A stretch of DNA of 64,000 nt from Bolinopsis microptera (Eukaryota > Ctenophora > Tentaculata > Lobata > Bolinopsidae), in contig NC_087075.1 of NCBI RefSeq assembly GCF_026151205.1, forward strand, positions 2,950,359 to 3,014,358. Direction: 5' to 3'. How positions within the stretch are numbered: position 1 is the stretch's first letter; each line of letters opens with the position of its first letter. Positions 10,862-24,200 of the stretch are shown piece by piece. The translations under genes were made by a program, and so were the position numbers. The notes under the pieces were generated by a model. That model was given only the letters and a program-made list of their open reading frames with translations, was not told the DNA's origin and did not search any database.

Positions 10862-12236
10862 ATCATCTCTTTTTGATTATATTGTCAGGGTACTTTATAA
10901 AGTCGAAATATGCGCTGATACGATGAAGTTTCAACGATTTCGAAATTTTTCCTTTAAAAACATTTCCTTGTGTTTAGGTAAGCATATCGGTCGATCACTG
11001 ACTGAATATGCCACCTAATACTCATTCAAGTTGGCATTAAATTCATATATAATGACATTAAACTGTCGTGGCAAAGCAGAATTTGTTGGAAATCACGAAT
11101 GAGCAAATTCTCACCTTTCGCACGTGCAAACTATGAGCGGACGTTGCGTGCGCATTGAATATTAAATCGCCGTAAATTTTTGCATGTAATTGTTTTATAT
11201 ATAGCTTGATAAGCATGCAAAGTTTCAAAGTATTTCAAGAAGAACTGTAATCACAACGGCACTCTAAAGTTGACAGAAAATGACGAAAACAGCAATTTCC
11301 AGTGATTTTAGTAATTTTCTATCAATTTGGGCGTGTCCCCACGTGTGCAACTTTTCGATTTTCAACTTTAAAACTAGCCTAATGCACAATTTATACCTAT
11401 AGGAAGCAGAACTAAGCTCCACAACCCAAGGCATGGCCCAACACCAGAGAATACTAAATCGCAAAATTGACGTTTTTATAAAATAATTCTTCAAAAAAGC
11501 ACAAACTTCAATGACGAATATCTTTATGAAGGAGCAAGCTAGAAAAACTTTCCAGTAGATTTTCAGAATGCTTGAACAATTATCTAAGATGAAAATTTCC
11601 TCAGATTTTGAATATAATTACTTTTTAATGGTGTAAAATCATTTTTAAAAGTGATTACTTTGTCAAAAATCAAGTTTTAAAAACGGTCAACTTGATGACG
11701 TCATCAAGGGGTGTTCATGACGTCAAATAATTTTTTTATACAATGTAAACTAAAGTGTAAACAATTATTTTCAAGACCGGTGGTCGGAAATGGCTGTATC
11801 TTTTATACTTTTGAATCTATGGACAATTAAATACAGGCTACAATTGACTGGCAAAGCGTCTATCCCTGAATATGTATATATATATATATCACGACAATCT
11901 ATCGTAAAACAGGGGTTCTAGAAAACCCACTTCCCGATGCTCCTGAAACCTGAAACTTTTTTTGCAGGCGATTTGGTCAACGCCTAGACGCCCTGAAAAA
12001 TTTCAGATCTCTAACTCAATTTTAACATGGTTTTTAAGGCACCTGAATATGGCGATTTTGGGTTTTTTACCGAATTTCGTATAACAGTGCTGGCGAGTAT
12101 TTTATGCAAATTTCTTAAAAATCTCAACATAACTATTTTTTATTCCTGTCATCTTTGACATCAAATTAGAATGTTTTGAACTAAAAATAAATCTGCTGAA
12201 CGACTTCCGATGAGTCTTAATGCCTGAAAAACTCCT

Positions 12237-12295
12237 GCCGGAGGCGGCGGCCTTCGGCCGCCGCCTCCGGCCGGAGTGCACGCTTCGCGTGCACG
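12237..12295. repeat. Two GC-rich hairpins
   Basis: Hairpin 1 (about 12240-12270) has a 14 bp stem of G/C-rich sequence around TTC, containing a C-TTCG-G core. Hairpin 2 (about 12276-12294) is gtgcacgc-ttc-gcgtgcac. They sit in otherwise AT-rich sequence and are absent from the equivalent position in copy A. In RNA, C(UUCG)G is an exceptionally stable tetraloop. Confidence 0.8.
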
Positions 12296-12342
12296 AAAGA
12301 GGCTTGTAACGTGTACCAAAGGGGGTATAATAGTAAAGGGGG

Positions 12343-13115
12343 TATATATACATATCACCGGAGACTCGCGGGCGGAACAAAATATTGCACGCGCACGCGC
12401 GTGCAATATTTCATATGTCCCCGAGGGCGCTAGCCCGAGGAGGACATATTTTCGTATAGCACGGAGGGCCCATCGGGCCCGAGTGCTATACGATTTTTCC
12501 GCCCGCGGGTCGAGGTGATGTGGATTATATCCACCAGCGGGCGTATTACAGTTAATATATAATTTTATAAATAAACAATGGAGCTTGTATAAAAGTCAAC
12601 TCTAGAAAAGGTCGCCACTAATTGTTGTAACCATGGTAACACGTCACGTGTTCAATGTAAGCCAATCATAAAGGGCTTTGTCGTATATAGGGGCTCGAGA
12701 TGCACTGCATTCCCAGGCCGTTACGTGGGAATAATGAATGTAATGTCAGTGACGATGAATATCAATAATATAGGGGGATTATAGTGCTGATGTGTATTAT
12801 GTAGTGTGTTACAATAACTTTGATATAAATCAAAATATCATGTCATCTGCTCACGAGCTGCATGAGCAGCCCTACCGGACACAAAAATGAAATGTATAAT
12901 ATTATATATATAGTCAGTGTAATATAAGGAATTTCACATGGAGACGATACAGAAACTGAAAATATTTTAGAGAACTCCGGGCTATATTGCTACTGGTCAA
13001 ATTAAATGTCACTTGTTAGCGGGCTATATCATGAGCGGGCTGTAGAGATATCGGGCCCTTTGACAGCGGGCTGGTGAGAGCCCGCTATGCGAAAAAGCGC
13101 ACGCTGGTGGATATA
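12343..13115 (+). mobile_element. Three-arm palindromic element, copy 1
   Basis: It begins tatatatacatatcaccgg and ends acgctggtggatata. It shares nearly identical sequence with 19714-20770 over most of its length. The left ~170 bp is the nested palindrome described separately. The motif tatatccaccagcg just inside it is repeated in inverted orientation at the right end. The right ~110 bp is also palindrome-rich (ttagcgggct...agcccgcta). It is flanked by 'tataatagtaaag(g/a)gggtata' on both sides, which may be a target duplication or a pre-existing tandem repeat. No transposase is visible, and the superfamily is unknown. Confidence 0.7.
12351..12522 (+). repeat. Stem with three hairpin arms (cruciform), copy 1
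   Basis: The outer stem pairs 12351-12376 (catatcaccgg...gggcgga) with 12498-12522 (tccgcccgcggg...ggtgatgtg). Inside lie three adjacent palindromes: 12380-12411 (aaatattgcacgcgc and its complement), 12413-12449 (atatgtcc...ggacatat with a gagggc/gccc inner stem) and 12453-12492 (cgtatagcac...gtgctatacg with an agggccc/gggccc inner stem). The ensemble is a four-way junction with three arms. Confidence 0.88.
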
Positions 13116-13200
13116 ATAGTAAAGAGGGTATAATAGTAAATGGGGTACATAGTATACCCACAATAAATGCAACGGTCGTGCTTGCCAGCACTGTGATATT

Positions 13201-15100
13201 GTTGTTCAAATTTATTTTTTATAATACGACATATACCGTAAATACTAATAATAATAATAATGAAGCAGACCAGTAAATATTTCGAATAAACTAAAACATC
13301 AGTACGTAAGTACAGTGGACAAAAATAAAATAGCTAATTATAAGTATAATTAGTTGAACTTGAATTGCAGTTGGAAGTATTTTAATTTTGATCGCGAGGA
13401 TCGTTATCGGTCTAAATTATACTTATAGATTACGTGCCGGGTTAAAAATAAATAACCGATGTTATCCTTCAGTGTGTGTGGTAGTGGTACTTGTACAACT
13501 CAATCGAAGCCGAACTTTTAAAAAGCTTCCTCGTACAGATAAAAAGTTTGAAGTTGGAAGAATGACACTATTAGTATTAGTATTACCAATACGCGGCGCG
13601 ACGAGGCGACAACGTTGTCCCCCAAATAAAATGCCAATTGCCAATGCAAAACAACCCGGCGTTGTCTGACCTGAATTCTTTCATAATATTAAAGTCATTA
13701 AGCATAGCTTATAGATGAAGGCCAATGAGGTATTCTGGTATTAACTTTAAGGGTTTAAACTTAAAGAGGTATGACTATAAACTTAAGGTAGACGGTCAGT
13801 GACTGCATGGCCGCTTTTATTCGCAGTTGTACGCTGGTAGTTATAGTGGTAGAACATCGATACTGATACTGATAGCAAGTTACAGACTGTAACTTATAGT
13901 TATACAGTCGCATGACCACGGAGTCGGCGCGGCACCGACTCAGCGTATATTTGAAAATGTACTACCTGTACGTGGTACATATTATTTTGGTGATCTTCCA
14001 TTTTTCATCATGATTTCAATGTATTTAGTTTTACTTAACCAATCGAGCATTGCCATTAGCTAACGCATAACGACCTTCAACCTGTTAGATTTTTTGAGTG
14101 GTTGCGCCGCGGGATATAGGACTATTAGTATTACATTGGTTAAGGTTTAAAAACGTTGTATTATACTCCACGCTGCAGGCTTGCCACTTCGTGGCCCGCC
14201 GACTTTGGTTATGTATTTCAAGTATTTCAGGATTGGGTTATAGGTGGAGTCTAAAAATAGTTTAACATTATTCGAAGACTAAACTTATGACTAGAGAAAT
14301 TTTAATCACAACGCAAACAGTACGTGTCTTTATCTTTCGATCGAAAACAGAAAAGTCGGTCGAAAAGACGACTGATAGATGGCATATTTGATCGATACAA
14401 GTTTTACTTTTAGGTATAATAGTAACTCAATGGTGAGCCTACAAGTCTACACGGAACATGGTTAGAACAAATAGGATGCTATATTTCCAACAGTACTCGT
14501 TTCCTTCTTTGTATCATCTTATTTGTAGTATAGCCGAATAAAATTCATACATTATTTGTGAATTTCAGAATTTAAGACGAAAACATGTGACATGACAAGA
14601 CAATCTTCAATATTTTAAAGCTAGATTTCTAGATATCCCAACTTGAACTTAATATCTGTTTAACGCCATTTTCCGAGTAATCTTACGTTAAGAACATTCT
14701 TGAGATTTAAGCTGCTTTAATGAAAAGTAGCAGAAGCATAACCGAAACCACCACAGTGCCATATTGTTCATGTTCACAATCGTTAGAAGTTTGGGCAAAA
14801 TTCACTGAATTCCTCCGCATGAATACCATTCTTAAATATGAAAAGCAAACAACTAAAAGTTAAAACCTAACTAAAGATAATGATTAATGATAATAAAATA
14901 CAATTGTCTAAAATGATCTTAAAATATTAATTAAGACAATTAAATAATTAAACTATACATTTCTTACGTCAAACTGTTGTCAATAAGAATCACTTTCTCT
15001 AAATCAGTTCATTGAGCGACCGAAATTCGTCATTAGTCTGAAATTCAGTCTCAAGGACCAGGACAAAGTTTGTCGCGGACGCGTTAGACGTGGTGACCAG
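13201..15100. other. Non-genic stretch 3' of the homeobox gene
   Basis: AT-rich. I see no supported exon; the opposing open frames at 13388-13669 and 13462-13644 overlap and have no domain features. The 3' UTR of the minus-strand homeobox gene probably extends into the upper part of this interval. Confidence 0.4.
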
Positions 15101-15162
15101 TGACGTCATAGCTACTGATGACGTCATAAACATTGATGACGTCATAGTCACGTGTGACGTCA
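15101..15162. promoter_or_regulatory. Four CRE (TGACGTCA) sites at exact 18 bp spacing
   Basis: TGACGTCA occurs at 15101, 15119, 15137 and 15155, each exactly 18 bp apart, with a CACGTG embedded before the last. The intervening bases are partly diverged while the 8 bp palindromes are intact. TGACGTCA is the consensus of CREB/ATF bZIP factors. The array lies about 100 bp beyond the stop codon of the homeobox gene, in its 3' UTR or 3' flank. Confidence 0.8.
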
Positions 15163-15264
15163 CAGTAAATGTACAAGGTTTGTCAACAATCTGAGCTACG
15201 TGGTCTCTATCTTCCAGTGCAGGGTACGGAGAATTGTTGGCGGTCAGTGACCGTTGCAGCCTAT

Positions 15265-18200
15265 TCAGGAGAGAGGTGATCGCTGGACCGTCCCGTATTG
15301 GGACCGACACTGGGCCATTTGTTGAGGGAATCCAGGGACAGTGGAGTAGAGGGGCCCGTTACCAGCCATGGTGGGTAGAGTGGCTCCTGAAAGGAAGAGA
15401 CTTGTTAGCGGGTACAGTGACAGTTATTATTATCAGACCATCAAGATTCAAGAGGGTGGTGTCCTGCTGCAGCGAACAGTACAATAACATAAATATGGAA
15501 CTGCTTGATCTGTTTCATAATGCTTGTCATTTTTACTGAAAACGGGCACTCGACTTTTGCTTTTGTAACGTCATTATTAAAATATTCTAGACTAGAGTCC
15601 TCATTTGATTATCTTGGTTAATTATCGGTTTTAAACCTTCTTTAAAACACATGCGCAGCAGTGACTCAGCAAATTCAAATGTAAAATGACTACCTTTTAA
15701 AAGACTTACCGAACTGACTGTGAGACTGAGGGTAGTTGACCAGAGCATTGTTAGCTAGAGGGTGTTGGAGATGGGGATGGTGGTAGCCGTGGATACCGTG
15801 TCCAGGCATCATGTTCCCAGTGGAGAGTGGTACCCCGTACCCCCCGAATAGGTCACTGTCCAGGTGGCTGTCTAAAAAGGTAACTGGGTAATTGATTGGG
15901 TAATTGATTGGGTCATTTGGGGATTAATTGTGTACAAATCATATTAAGTGGCGATTCTTTCTGAAATTATCATCGTAAAGACCGTGATTGTTTATTATTA
16001 TTTGAATTAAGAATAAGAAATTAACTCACTGGGAATGTTGATGGTCTGCTGGTTGGTGTCAATACCTTTCTGGGCCATCTCCCTCTTCCATTTGGCTCGG
16101 CGGTTCTGGAACCAAATTTTAACCTGAAATCGAAATGTGTTATGGACACGAATTTATGAAAAGTACACACAATGAAATAACAATTAAATCATCCGAATGT
16201 TGATTAAATCAACTCAAAAATAGAGAAGCGAATAGTAATCAGCAAAACAGAAGTGAAACAGAAAGTGTAAGTACCTGAGTTTCAGTTAGCTGTAGAGAGT
16301 AAGCAAGTCTAGCTCTTTCGGAAGCACTGAGGTACTTCTGAGCATTGAATCGTCGTTCTAGGCGGAATAGCTGGGATATCGAGAATATCGTCCTCACTCG
16401 TTTCTCCTTCTTCGCAACTTCTCGTCTTACATCGTCCTCTGCAATAAAGAATTGGTTAGTTACTGAGTACAAAAGTTAGGGGTTTGGTGAAATGTTTGGA
16501 CCAATTTGTCAGTGAATAGAGTATTTTCTTCTCTAAAATAAGCTATCAGATCAGTGAAATGCTTAATAAGAAGGTATCAATAGGACTAGTACATGACTTC
16601 GCATTATCTACTAACGACCAGGCCGGAATGCAAAACATTTACTTTATTTTAGGGCGTGCTTTCACAAACACGGCAGATCACAACCCCCAAAATCAGCGGC
16701 CCGAGAATTGTATCCGCATTTCCAATCAGCCTGTCGAGCAATTCCCCGTTGGATACCATCACAACCCACGTCACCAGCCACACCAGCACAAATACCCCCA
16801 AAACAGCAGCTCCGACTCCTTCATAAACCTTGTTAACTCACGACCAGCTTGCTTGTGGATCTTGTCGGAGGGACCGGTATAAACTTATAAATATGACAAA
16901 CTAATGGGGGTTAGACCAGATATTCCTCACTTCAGAGCAAGACGGGTGATCTAGGAACTAAGGTCCGAGCAATATTACACCAGCGACTGATACCTACAGT
17001 ACTTTATTAGATTTTCTCTCCGGTTTTAGTTTAGTATATTTTTCCTCTCCCCTGGAGGGCAGTGTGAAGGGAGTTAGTGTAGATGTGAGGAGTGTAGGTG
17101 ATACACTGAATTTGTCAATTATAGAGTGTGGGAGGAGTTGAAGAGAGGAGAGAGGGAGAAGAAGAAGAGGAGATGAGCTTCCAATACTCGTGACTCCAGG
17201 CAGAATACTCGGTCCTTTTGAGGAAAGTACTCACGGCTCCAATTATTGACATCGTAAAAGTACTTACGATCCAATAACTATAGATCAAGAGGATAAGACC
17301 GCTGGAAATATTTCCCTCAACTTTATTGTATTTGTGAAACACATCGCTGCTAGCACACGCACCTAACACAAGGAAAGGTCCCTAAAAGTATCCTTTTATG
17401 ATTAGCCACACTTCCTTCTTGTGGAACTGCTTCCGTTACATCAGAACTAAGAGTGATAAATGGCCCGAACTGAATATTTCACTACCTGTTGTGAGACATT
17501 TAAGTAGCAGACGACCCTTTGAAACACATTCCTCACAGATTCCCTTATCGTAGTCTACGTTAATACCAAGTCACGTGGCAATGACGTCATGTCACATGAT
17601 ATAAACCGCAGCACGTGACCTACAAGCGTTGCTAAGGAACAAAGCAGGGATAACACGTGACACTCACGAGGGTTCTTATCAGCAATACTGCAGGGAGGGA
17701 CTGAGACTGATAATTCAGAACAATTCATTTCCCAACAAATTATATTATTATTTAAGTATTTGAGAAGCCGTGAAAACAAGCCCAGCCACTCACACCTCCC
17801 CCCATCTCCCACGTGACCCAAACCTCCCAGTCAGGTCCCAAACCAGAAAACTTTCAATCTAGTAATCCACAGATAACGGCTCCCCAATATTTGATAAACT
17901 GCATAAAATTGGTTTCAATTCACACGCGTAGAGAGGGAAACAGAGCAGGGAATGGGTGGTTAGAGAGAGAAACAGAGCAGGAAAGCTAGACGGGCCACCC
18001 CAAACAGACAGCCCGGTCCCTAATTAAATCACTTCACAGTACTCAGTATCATATCTGGGACCCTTCCGTTAAATCTTTACTAGGCTTCTCCGCTTAACCA
18101 AATACCATTATATTACCTGACAAAATGGTAAACATTATCCGAAAGATTGGAGCTATTGCCGTCGGTGACGTAGGGGCTGTGGAGCCGCAGATTTGTTGGT

Positions 18201-21200
18201 GTGTACAGGATTGAAATTAACATTTTCTTATCTGGGGAAACCGATAATCTAGGGACCGATACATGAGTGAAATAAAATTTCCAGTCAGGATTTAGAAAAT
18301 CTAGAATTTATGTAATTAGTATGGACAGAAGCCGTACATGAACAAAGAGTCGCTAAAGTCAGGAAATTATTTGAAGGGAAGGAATTGTGGGGTAGGATCT
18401 GAAATACATTGAAAATTTAATGAGATCTTGAGAAATTGGAGTTCAAGTGATAAAGGGGAGTTAGGCGTTAGGTAAATCAGCTACATCCCCGCAATCTAGA
18501 TCCCTCAGCTAATAAAAATCTAAACGGGCCCACCTAAATAGCAGTTGGAAAACCGTTACAGTGTGGCAATCAGTTAATTACAGTTTAAATGGTAGTGCAC
18601 AAGCCACAATTAGTGAGCTTGCTCCAAGTACTTAATAACCAATTAGGGGTGATTAGAGGGCCGCTGGAGTCCATCAAGCAGAGCAACTACTGGCTATTTA
18701 AGTGGGGGGTCAAATGTGGGTCACGTGCTTTTCAAGCAGGAACAGTAATATTGCAACGGTTATACTTTCTGTTATGGTTAAAATTATCCGACTTATTCGT
18801 TACAATTGGGGAGATGGCAGTGCACTGTATTTGAGTATTAGGGAAGCAGCATTGTAGTTTTATTGACCATCTCTAATACACGGTTAGAGACAGAGAAAAT
18901 AATGTCTAGTCGGTGAATTTGTAACTATGTTGTGACACGTGGTACCCACGTGACACACACCAGTGAAATACCACACTTCCCACAATTACCTCATTTGAGA
19001 TCTCCGTGATTGTTCCCCCATAATAATTATGTCTGTCACAAGAGTTCATATAAAATAACTTCCTAATGAATTGCGCACTAATGCTCTGCTCCCTCACAAA
19101 CAGTATCCGCCAAATCACCACTACAACAGGGTCCTGTGCACATAACGAGACTGGAGCAGGGAGCGGGTTTTAGCAGGAAGACACGGCGCCCCCGTCAATC
19201 ACAGATTCGGAACATTTACCGGTTTGGGGCATCGGCGAGGCGGCAATATCATCTGGTTAAGACGTTATAGTGTGCGGGAATTTTAGTGGAGTACTGTTGA
19301 TTTGAGATGAGGATTAAGTAATATGGGAAATAAGGGGTAAATTGAAACATTACTTTGCTTGTTGGATGCCGCTTCAGTGACAAGTGTTGGTTACAACGTG
19401 ACATTATCAACCAATAAAATGCTCCTGTTTCAACCACGTGGCCCATTTCAACCAATGAAATCGCCTCGTTTTGAACTGTAACCCGAAGCTGCACAATAAT
19501 CACATTTAAAATGGGGCTCGTTTTTAGCCGCAAATCCGTGTCGCCAGCAAGCTGCAACTTTTACTGAACTACCAGCCAATCACAACAACTTCTACCCTCA
19601 CCAGCCAATCAGGAGCTAGAACCACGCCACGTGTCCTGTAGCGATCCAATGAGAAGCCAGGATTCGGGGCACTTGAGCCCTGCACACTTCACTGATAATG
19701 GGGGTATGACTGCTATATATACATATCACCGGAGACTCGCGGGCGGAACAAAATATTGCACGCGCACGCGCGTGCAATATTTCATATGTCCCCGAGGGCG
19801 CTAGCCCGAGGAGGACATATTTTCGTATAGCACGGAGGGCCCATCGGGCCCGAGTGCTATACGATTTTTCCGCCCGCGGGTCGAGGTGATGTGGATTATA
19901 TCCACCAGCGGGCGTTTTACAGTTAATATATAATCTTATAAATAAACAATGGAGCTTGTATAAAAGTCAACTCTAGAAAAGGTCGCCACTAATTGTTGTA
20001 ACCATGGTAACACGTCACGTGTTCAATGTAAGCCAATCATAAAGGGCTGTGTCGTATATAGGGGCTGGAGATAAGAGATCCATACTGGCACTGCATTCCT
20101 GGGCCGTGAGAATAATGAATGTAATGTCAGTGACGATGAATATCAATAATAGGGGGATTATCATATAGTGCTGACTAGCAGGAACCCGTCTACCCTAAAG
20201 TGGTGTCAAGACTCGAGAGACTAAAATAATTATTACCTATTTAATTTGCGTTTTTGACACCACTTGGGAGTCCAAATTTTGGGCACTAAAATTCTTATTC
20301 CTTGGCCAATTTTTTACTTTTTCATGCTGATTTGAAGGCCATTAAAGCATTTGACCCAGTCAAAAAAGTTTCAGTTGTATATCTTTTACGGTTTTTGCGG
20401 AAAGTCGCGTTAAAGTTGATGCCATGGTGTCAGTAAAATGGCACGGAACCATATATATCGTCTCGCTTTATATATAGTAAGATGTGTATTAATATTATAT
20501 GTAGTGTGTTATAATAACTTTGATATATATCAAAGTATCATGTCATCTGCTCACGAGCTGCATGAGCAGCCCTACCGGACACAAAAATCAAATATATATA
20601 TCTCCGTGCTATGAAAATATTTTAGAGAACTCCGGGCTATATTGCTACTGGTCAAATTAAATGTCACTTGTTAGCGGGCTATATCATGAGCAGGCTGTAG
20701 AGATATCGGGCCCTTTGACAGCGGGCTGGTGAGAGCCCGCTATGCAAAAAAGCGCACGCTGGTGGATATAGTAATGAGTTAATCTGTGCTTTGTAAACTT
20801 CCGCACGTGTGAATGATAGAGGAGCTTGCTGGCTGCCCATTGGCTCGTTACCACAGTTACTATAATACTGCACTCTTATTGGTGGTTTGTCGTGACGTAA
20901 CCACCGGTGATTGGGTAACTTTTCACACGGTTTTGTTAATAGGACTGATGTTAATTACGTGGATCAAAGCTGGCTGTATAATTTGTTAGCGTCAATTATT
21001 GTTTGAAATGATGACCGAATACCGGCGGCGGTGCCAGGTCGTCCTTATTTTGCACCTTAATTTTAACGGTCCATGACAGGAGCTGAGAGGATGCTCTGAG
21101 CCTGGAACATGCTCTAAAATCAACCTGTTACCTCCACCTAACACCTCCACAGGTACTTGCTCCTTTATAATATTACTTCAGGACTAGTATGGGAGTCATG

Positions 21201-24200
21201 ATCGGGCCGGATTAAAAACAAAGTATTGAGTAGCGACTTTACAAAGGTACTGACCTTTCTTAATAATTTCGCCCTTTTTCGGCAGTTTCTTGTTTTCAAC
21301 CCACGAGTACCACGCAACTGTTTTACCTGAAATCAATGAAATTCGTCAGTAAATTCACCAGAATAACGTCAGTAAACTGACCCGACACAGGACGATAATT
21401 ATTATTCGTCAGTAAACATCTTTAGCCGCACCTTTATCAGCCGATAATTTGATCAATCAATGTTATGGGTAGGCTGTCACGTGAAAGGTTTCAGGTACTG
21501 TGATTTGGTTGCCGCTAACTTGATTAATCTTACGTCTAACCTGCGAGTATTTTAACATGGACAGACGGTCAGAAAGTGACAACAGGATGAAATGGAACCA
21601 AAAAGTTTGAGAAAGTTCGGAAGATTCTGCGGACTGTTTTTAATGGATTGAAAAGTTGGCTGGGTCATTTTCAGGTGCGAATTTACTTTGAATTGTGCTC
21701 GATATTATTACTGTAAAAATTGGTATAATTTGATAAGAGAGGAGAAATTCATAAATATTTTAACACTTTTAAACTTCAGCTGGTGCGATTGGATAGAATA
21801 CAGATATTTTATTATTTATACTACAAACCATGAAAATAGCGGGATAATTTAACTAACGGTTTGTTTTAACATTCTGAGGCCGCTACATGACACATACTTC
21901 AAGTTCCAGCACGTAAAGAAAGCATTTCAGACATTCCGGCAAATTGTTTTCCATTCGCGTCTACACACCAAATCAGTCCCTACCCATAATAACTCTCACC
22001 TACGTTCAAAATACATGACGTTTAGCTCTTGCCAGGGGCCGAGGGGGGTCCCCATTTTACACCTCAAAGTGGCAAAGAAGCCCCCCTTATGCTCAGGTTT
22101 AGACTACTGTTTTGAATAACCGTGAACACATTGTTCACGCCAGTTTACACCACCTCTCCCAGTCTCCCCCTACACATGGCGTCATACAATGTTACAACAT
22201 CAGAACTAACTAAGAATACCGTCTGGGGGCAGTGAGATCACTACTGTATCTGTTACAGGTCATATGATATGTGACACTGTGACATTTGGCACCCTACTCC
22301 TCCTTCTTTTCCAATACACAAGGGACAACGGAGTGCTATTTTTAGCGGGATGAGATATTGGGTTGGAAGCTTATCATGTTGTATGGAAAACAGATGTTTA
22401 GAAACTTCTGTACATGATTTTGCTGTGCAGATAGGTCCTAGAATATGTACTTTTCAAGGTATTTTTACTTTTCACTGCATTCTTGCACTTTAAATTACAC
22501 TTTATGAATGTTTCCGAGGACTCAAACTTGGGGTTATAATGTTGGGAATTTGGAAGGAAAAACTAAAAGGAGATTATTACATACATGTACGGATACGTCA
22601 TATACCCGTATTAGATCTAAATTCACATGCTTCTGACACGTTACCATAGCAACACAACCACGTGACCGGTCATATCCCAAATATACCGTGTACACTGTAG
22701 TCACGAGTGTAAAGGCAGAAAATATGAGCCCATAAGCTTGAGGGGGCTTGTCACTAATGACAATAGCTATTCTTACACCGACTGTCACAAGACCTCACTT
22801 CTCCCCGCTGATCGGCAGATTACTCGCCCACGTGACCTGGTCCCTGGCTCCCTACTGGCTGGGTGCCAGATATTTTGAACTGTAACATTGATGTTAATGC
22901 AGTTATACTTGTCCTGCAGTCCTAACAATGATCTGCTCGGTCAGTCCTCAGCAGCTCATGTATTAACACATTGACCCCCCTACTCTTAGGTATTACAACC
23001 ACCACCGAACAACAAACTTTCTCGATTTGGTTTTGTCTCAAAATGTAGCCCCGTACCAGGGAGCTCCTGGTACGGAGACCCTAGTATAGGCTAAACCACA
23101 TCATAAGCAGTCAGACACCAGACGTAGTCGGGATTATATCATACCTCCTCACTGACGTATCATAGCCCCTCTCTCTCTCTCTCTTTCCTACGTATGACGA
23201 TAAAGTTCTCTGTTCTAGCAATGGAAGGAATTATGAAGGAGCATGAACATGCCTGAGAAGAGTCTGGCTGGGGTACCCCTGAAGGGTAAGAACGTGAGGT
23301 GTGTAGACACGAACACAGAGGGTCGGACCAGACAACACCTCAATATTCACACAGACTTTCTATTAGATTCAGTGCAATTCCGTGGTGGGACAGGGCGAGT
23401 GCAGTGTTTCAAAACTGCATGGTGTCAAGCTCGCAACTGTTAAATAATGGAGGTCCATTTTATGATTATTGTTCAGATTGTCTATTTTATAAGATTACAG
23501 CCAGGCGCTGGAGGTCTTAACACAGTTTGATGAGCAGATTTTGCATGATTCTCATCACTCCCATCAAGCTGTCATCACATCTCTACAGTTGTTTACACAG
23601 TGCTACTCTCCTCGCAATCTTGAATCTTGAGACTCAAAACAATACAGTTTCCAACCCGCACATAATTCACAAGGTATTTATTCCAAACCCTGATCACGAC
23701 TGGACACAAGTTAGCTGTTTTCTAGCCTAAAGGCTCACATTTACTCCCCAACACCATTCTCCACAGAGCCCTGGTGCCCCACGAGGACAGCTTCAGAAGT
23801 CTCAAAACCACTTGGAGAGTTGTTTGAGTTTCAACTGAGATGTTTGATCTGCCTCTCAGACGCTAGTTACTACGTCTACCTGTCCCTCGCTATAATTCCC
23901 AAATAGAATTAACCTCTGACCTTTGATTTTCACAGGCCGAGTGGATCCCACGGATCTGATTGGAGCCCCCTGATCACGTGATGATTTGAGAGGGTATGAT
24001 GGGTCGAGGGTTCTCCACAGAGCCTGTCCGTACCTAATCCCAAAAAGTGGGTGCTGGATTATGCATGAGAATGAGGCGCCTAACCGTCTGGCAACACTCC
24101 GCTCAGATACTTTGCATAATACGGGGTAATCAGATGCAAAAACATGGGATCACCTCAGCAGAACAAGCTCTAATGAGCCCCAAATTATACCTAATGTCCA

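Larger units (their letters stand above)
12085..13193. mobile_element. Short TIR element (CAGTGCTGGC), interrupted copy
   Basis: Bounded by CAGTGCTGGC at 12085 and GCCAGCACTG ending at 13193. Compared with the 222 bp copy at 8390-8611 it is split by a GC-rich hairpin block (12237-12295) and by the 773 bp three-arm element (12343-13115). Confidence 0.65.
10350..13200 (+). repeat. Dispersed repeat, copy B (2.85 kb with a nested insertion)
   Basis: Same order as copy A: perfect inverted repeat with a longer spacer, AT-rich body with a (TA)n tract near 11872-11889, then the CAGTGCTGGC segment. It lacks the 861 bp TIR transposon of copy A but has GC-rich hairpins and the three-arm element inserted in its right part (12237-13115). 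Open frames inside (such as 11264-11494) are not supported as genes. Confidence 0.8.
19714..20770 (+). mobile_element. Three-arm palindromic element, copy 2
   Basis: Nearly identical to 12343-13115 over the left ~400 bp and right ~250 bp. It starts tatatatacatatcacc and ends gcacgctggtggatata. Here it is free-standing inside intron 1 of the homeobox gene, which shows that it moves independently of the CAGTGCTGGC element. It is longer because of an extra ~300 bp segment at about 20175-20480. Small differences (gggctttgtcg/gggctgtgtcg and a 19 bp stretch at about 20070) separate the copies. A TATA target duplication is possible, but the AT-rich ends make it ambiguous. Confidence 0.7.

Noticed and set aside
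12102-12518. Three overlapping Arg/Ala/Pro-rich open frames
   Set aside because: They are produced by the GC-rich hairpins and three-arm palindrome, exist on both strands, and have no protein features.
14999-15310. 103-codon minus-strand frame over the homeobox terminal exon
   Set aside because: It lies out of frame with the spliced homeobox coding sequence, which stops at 15265; its repeated TS/MTS motifs come from the 18 bp CRE array.
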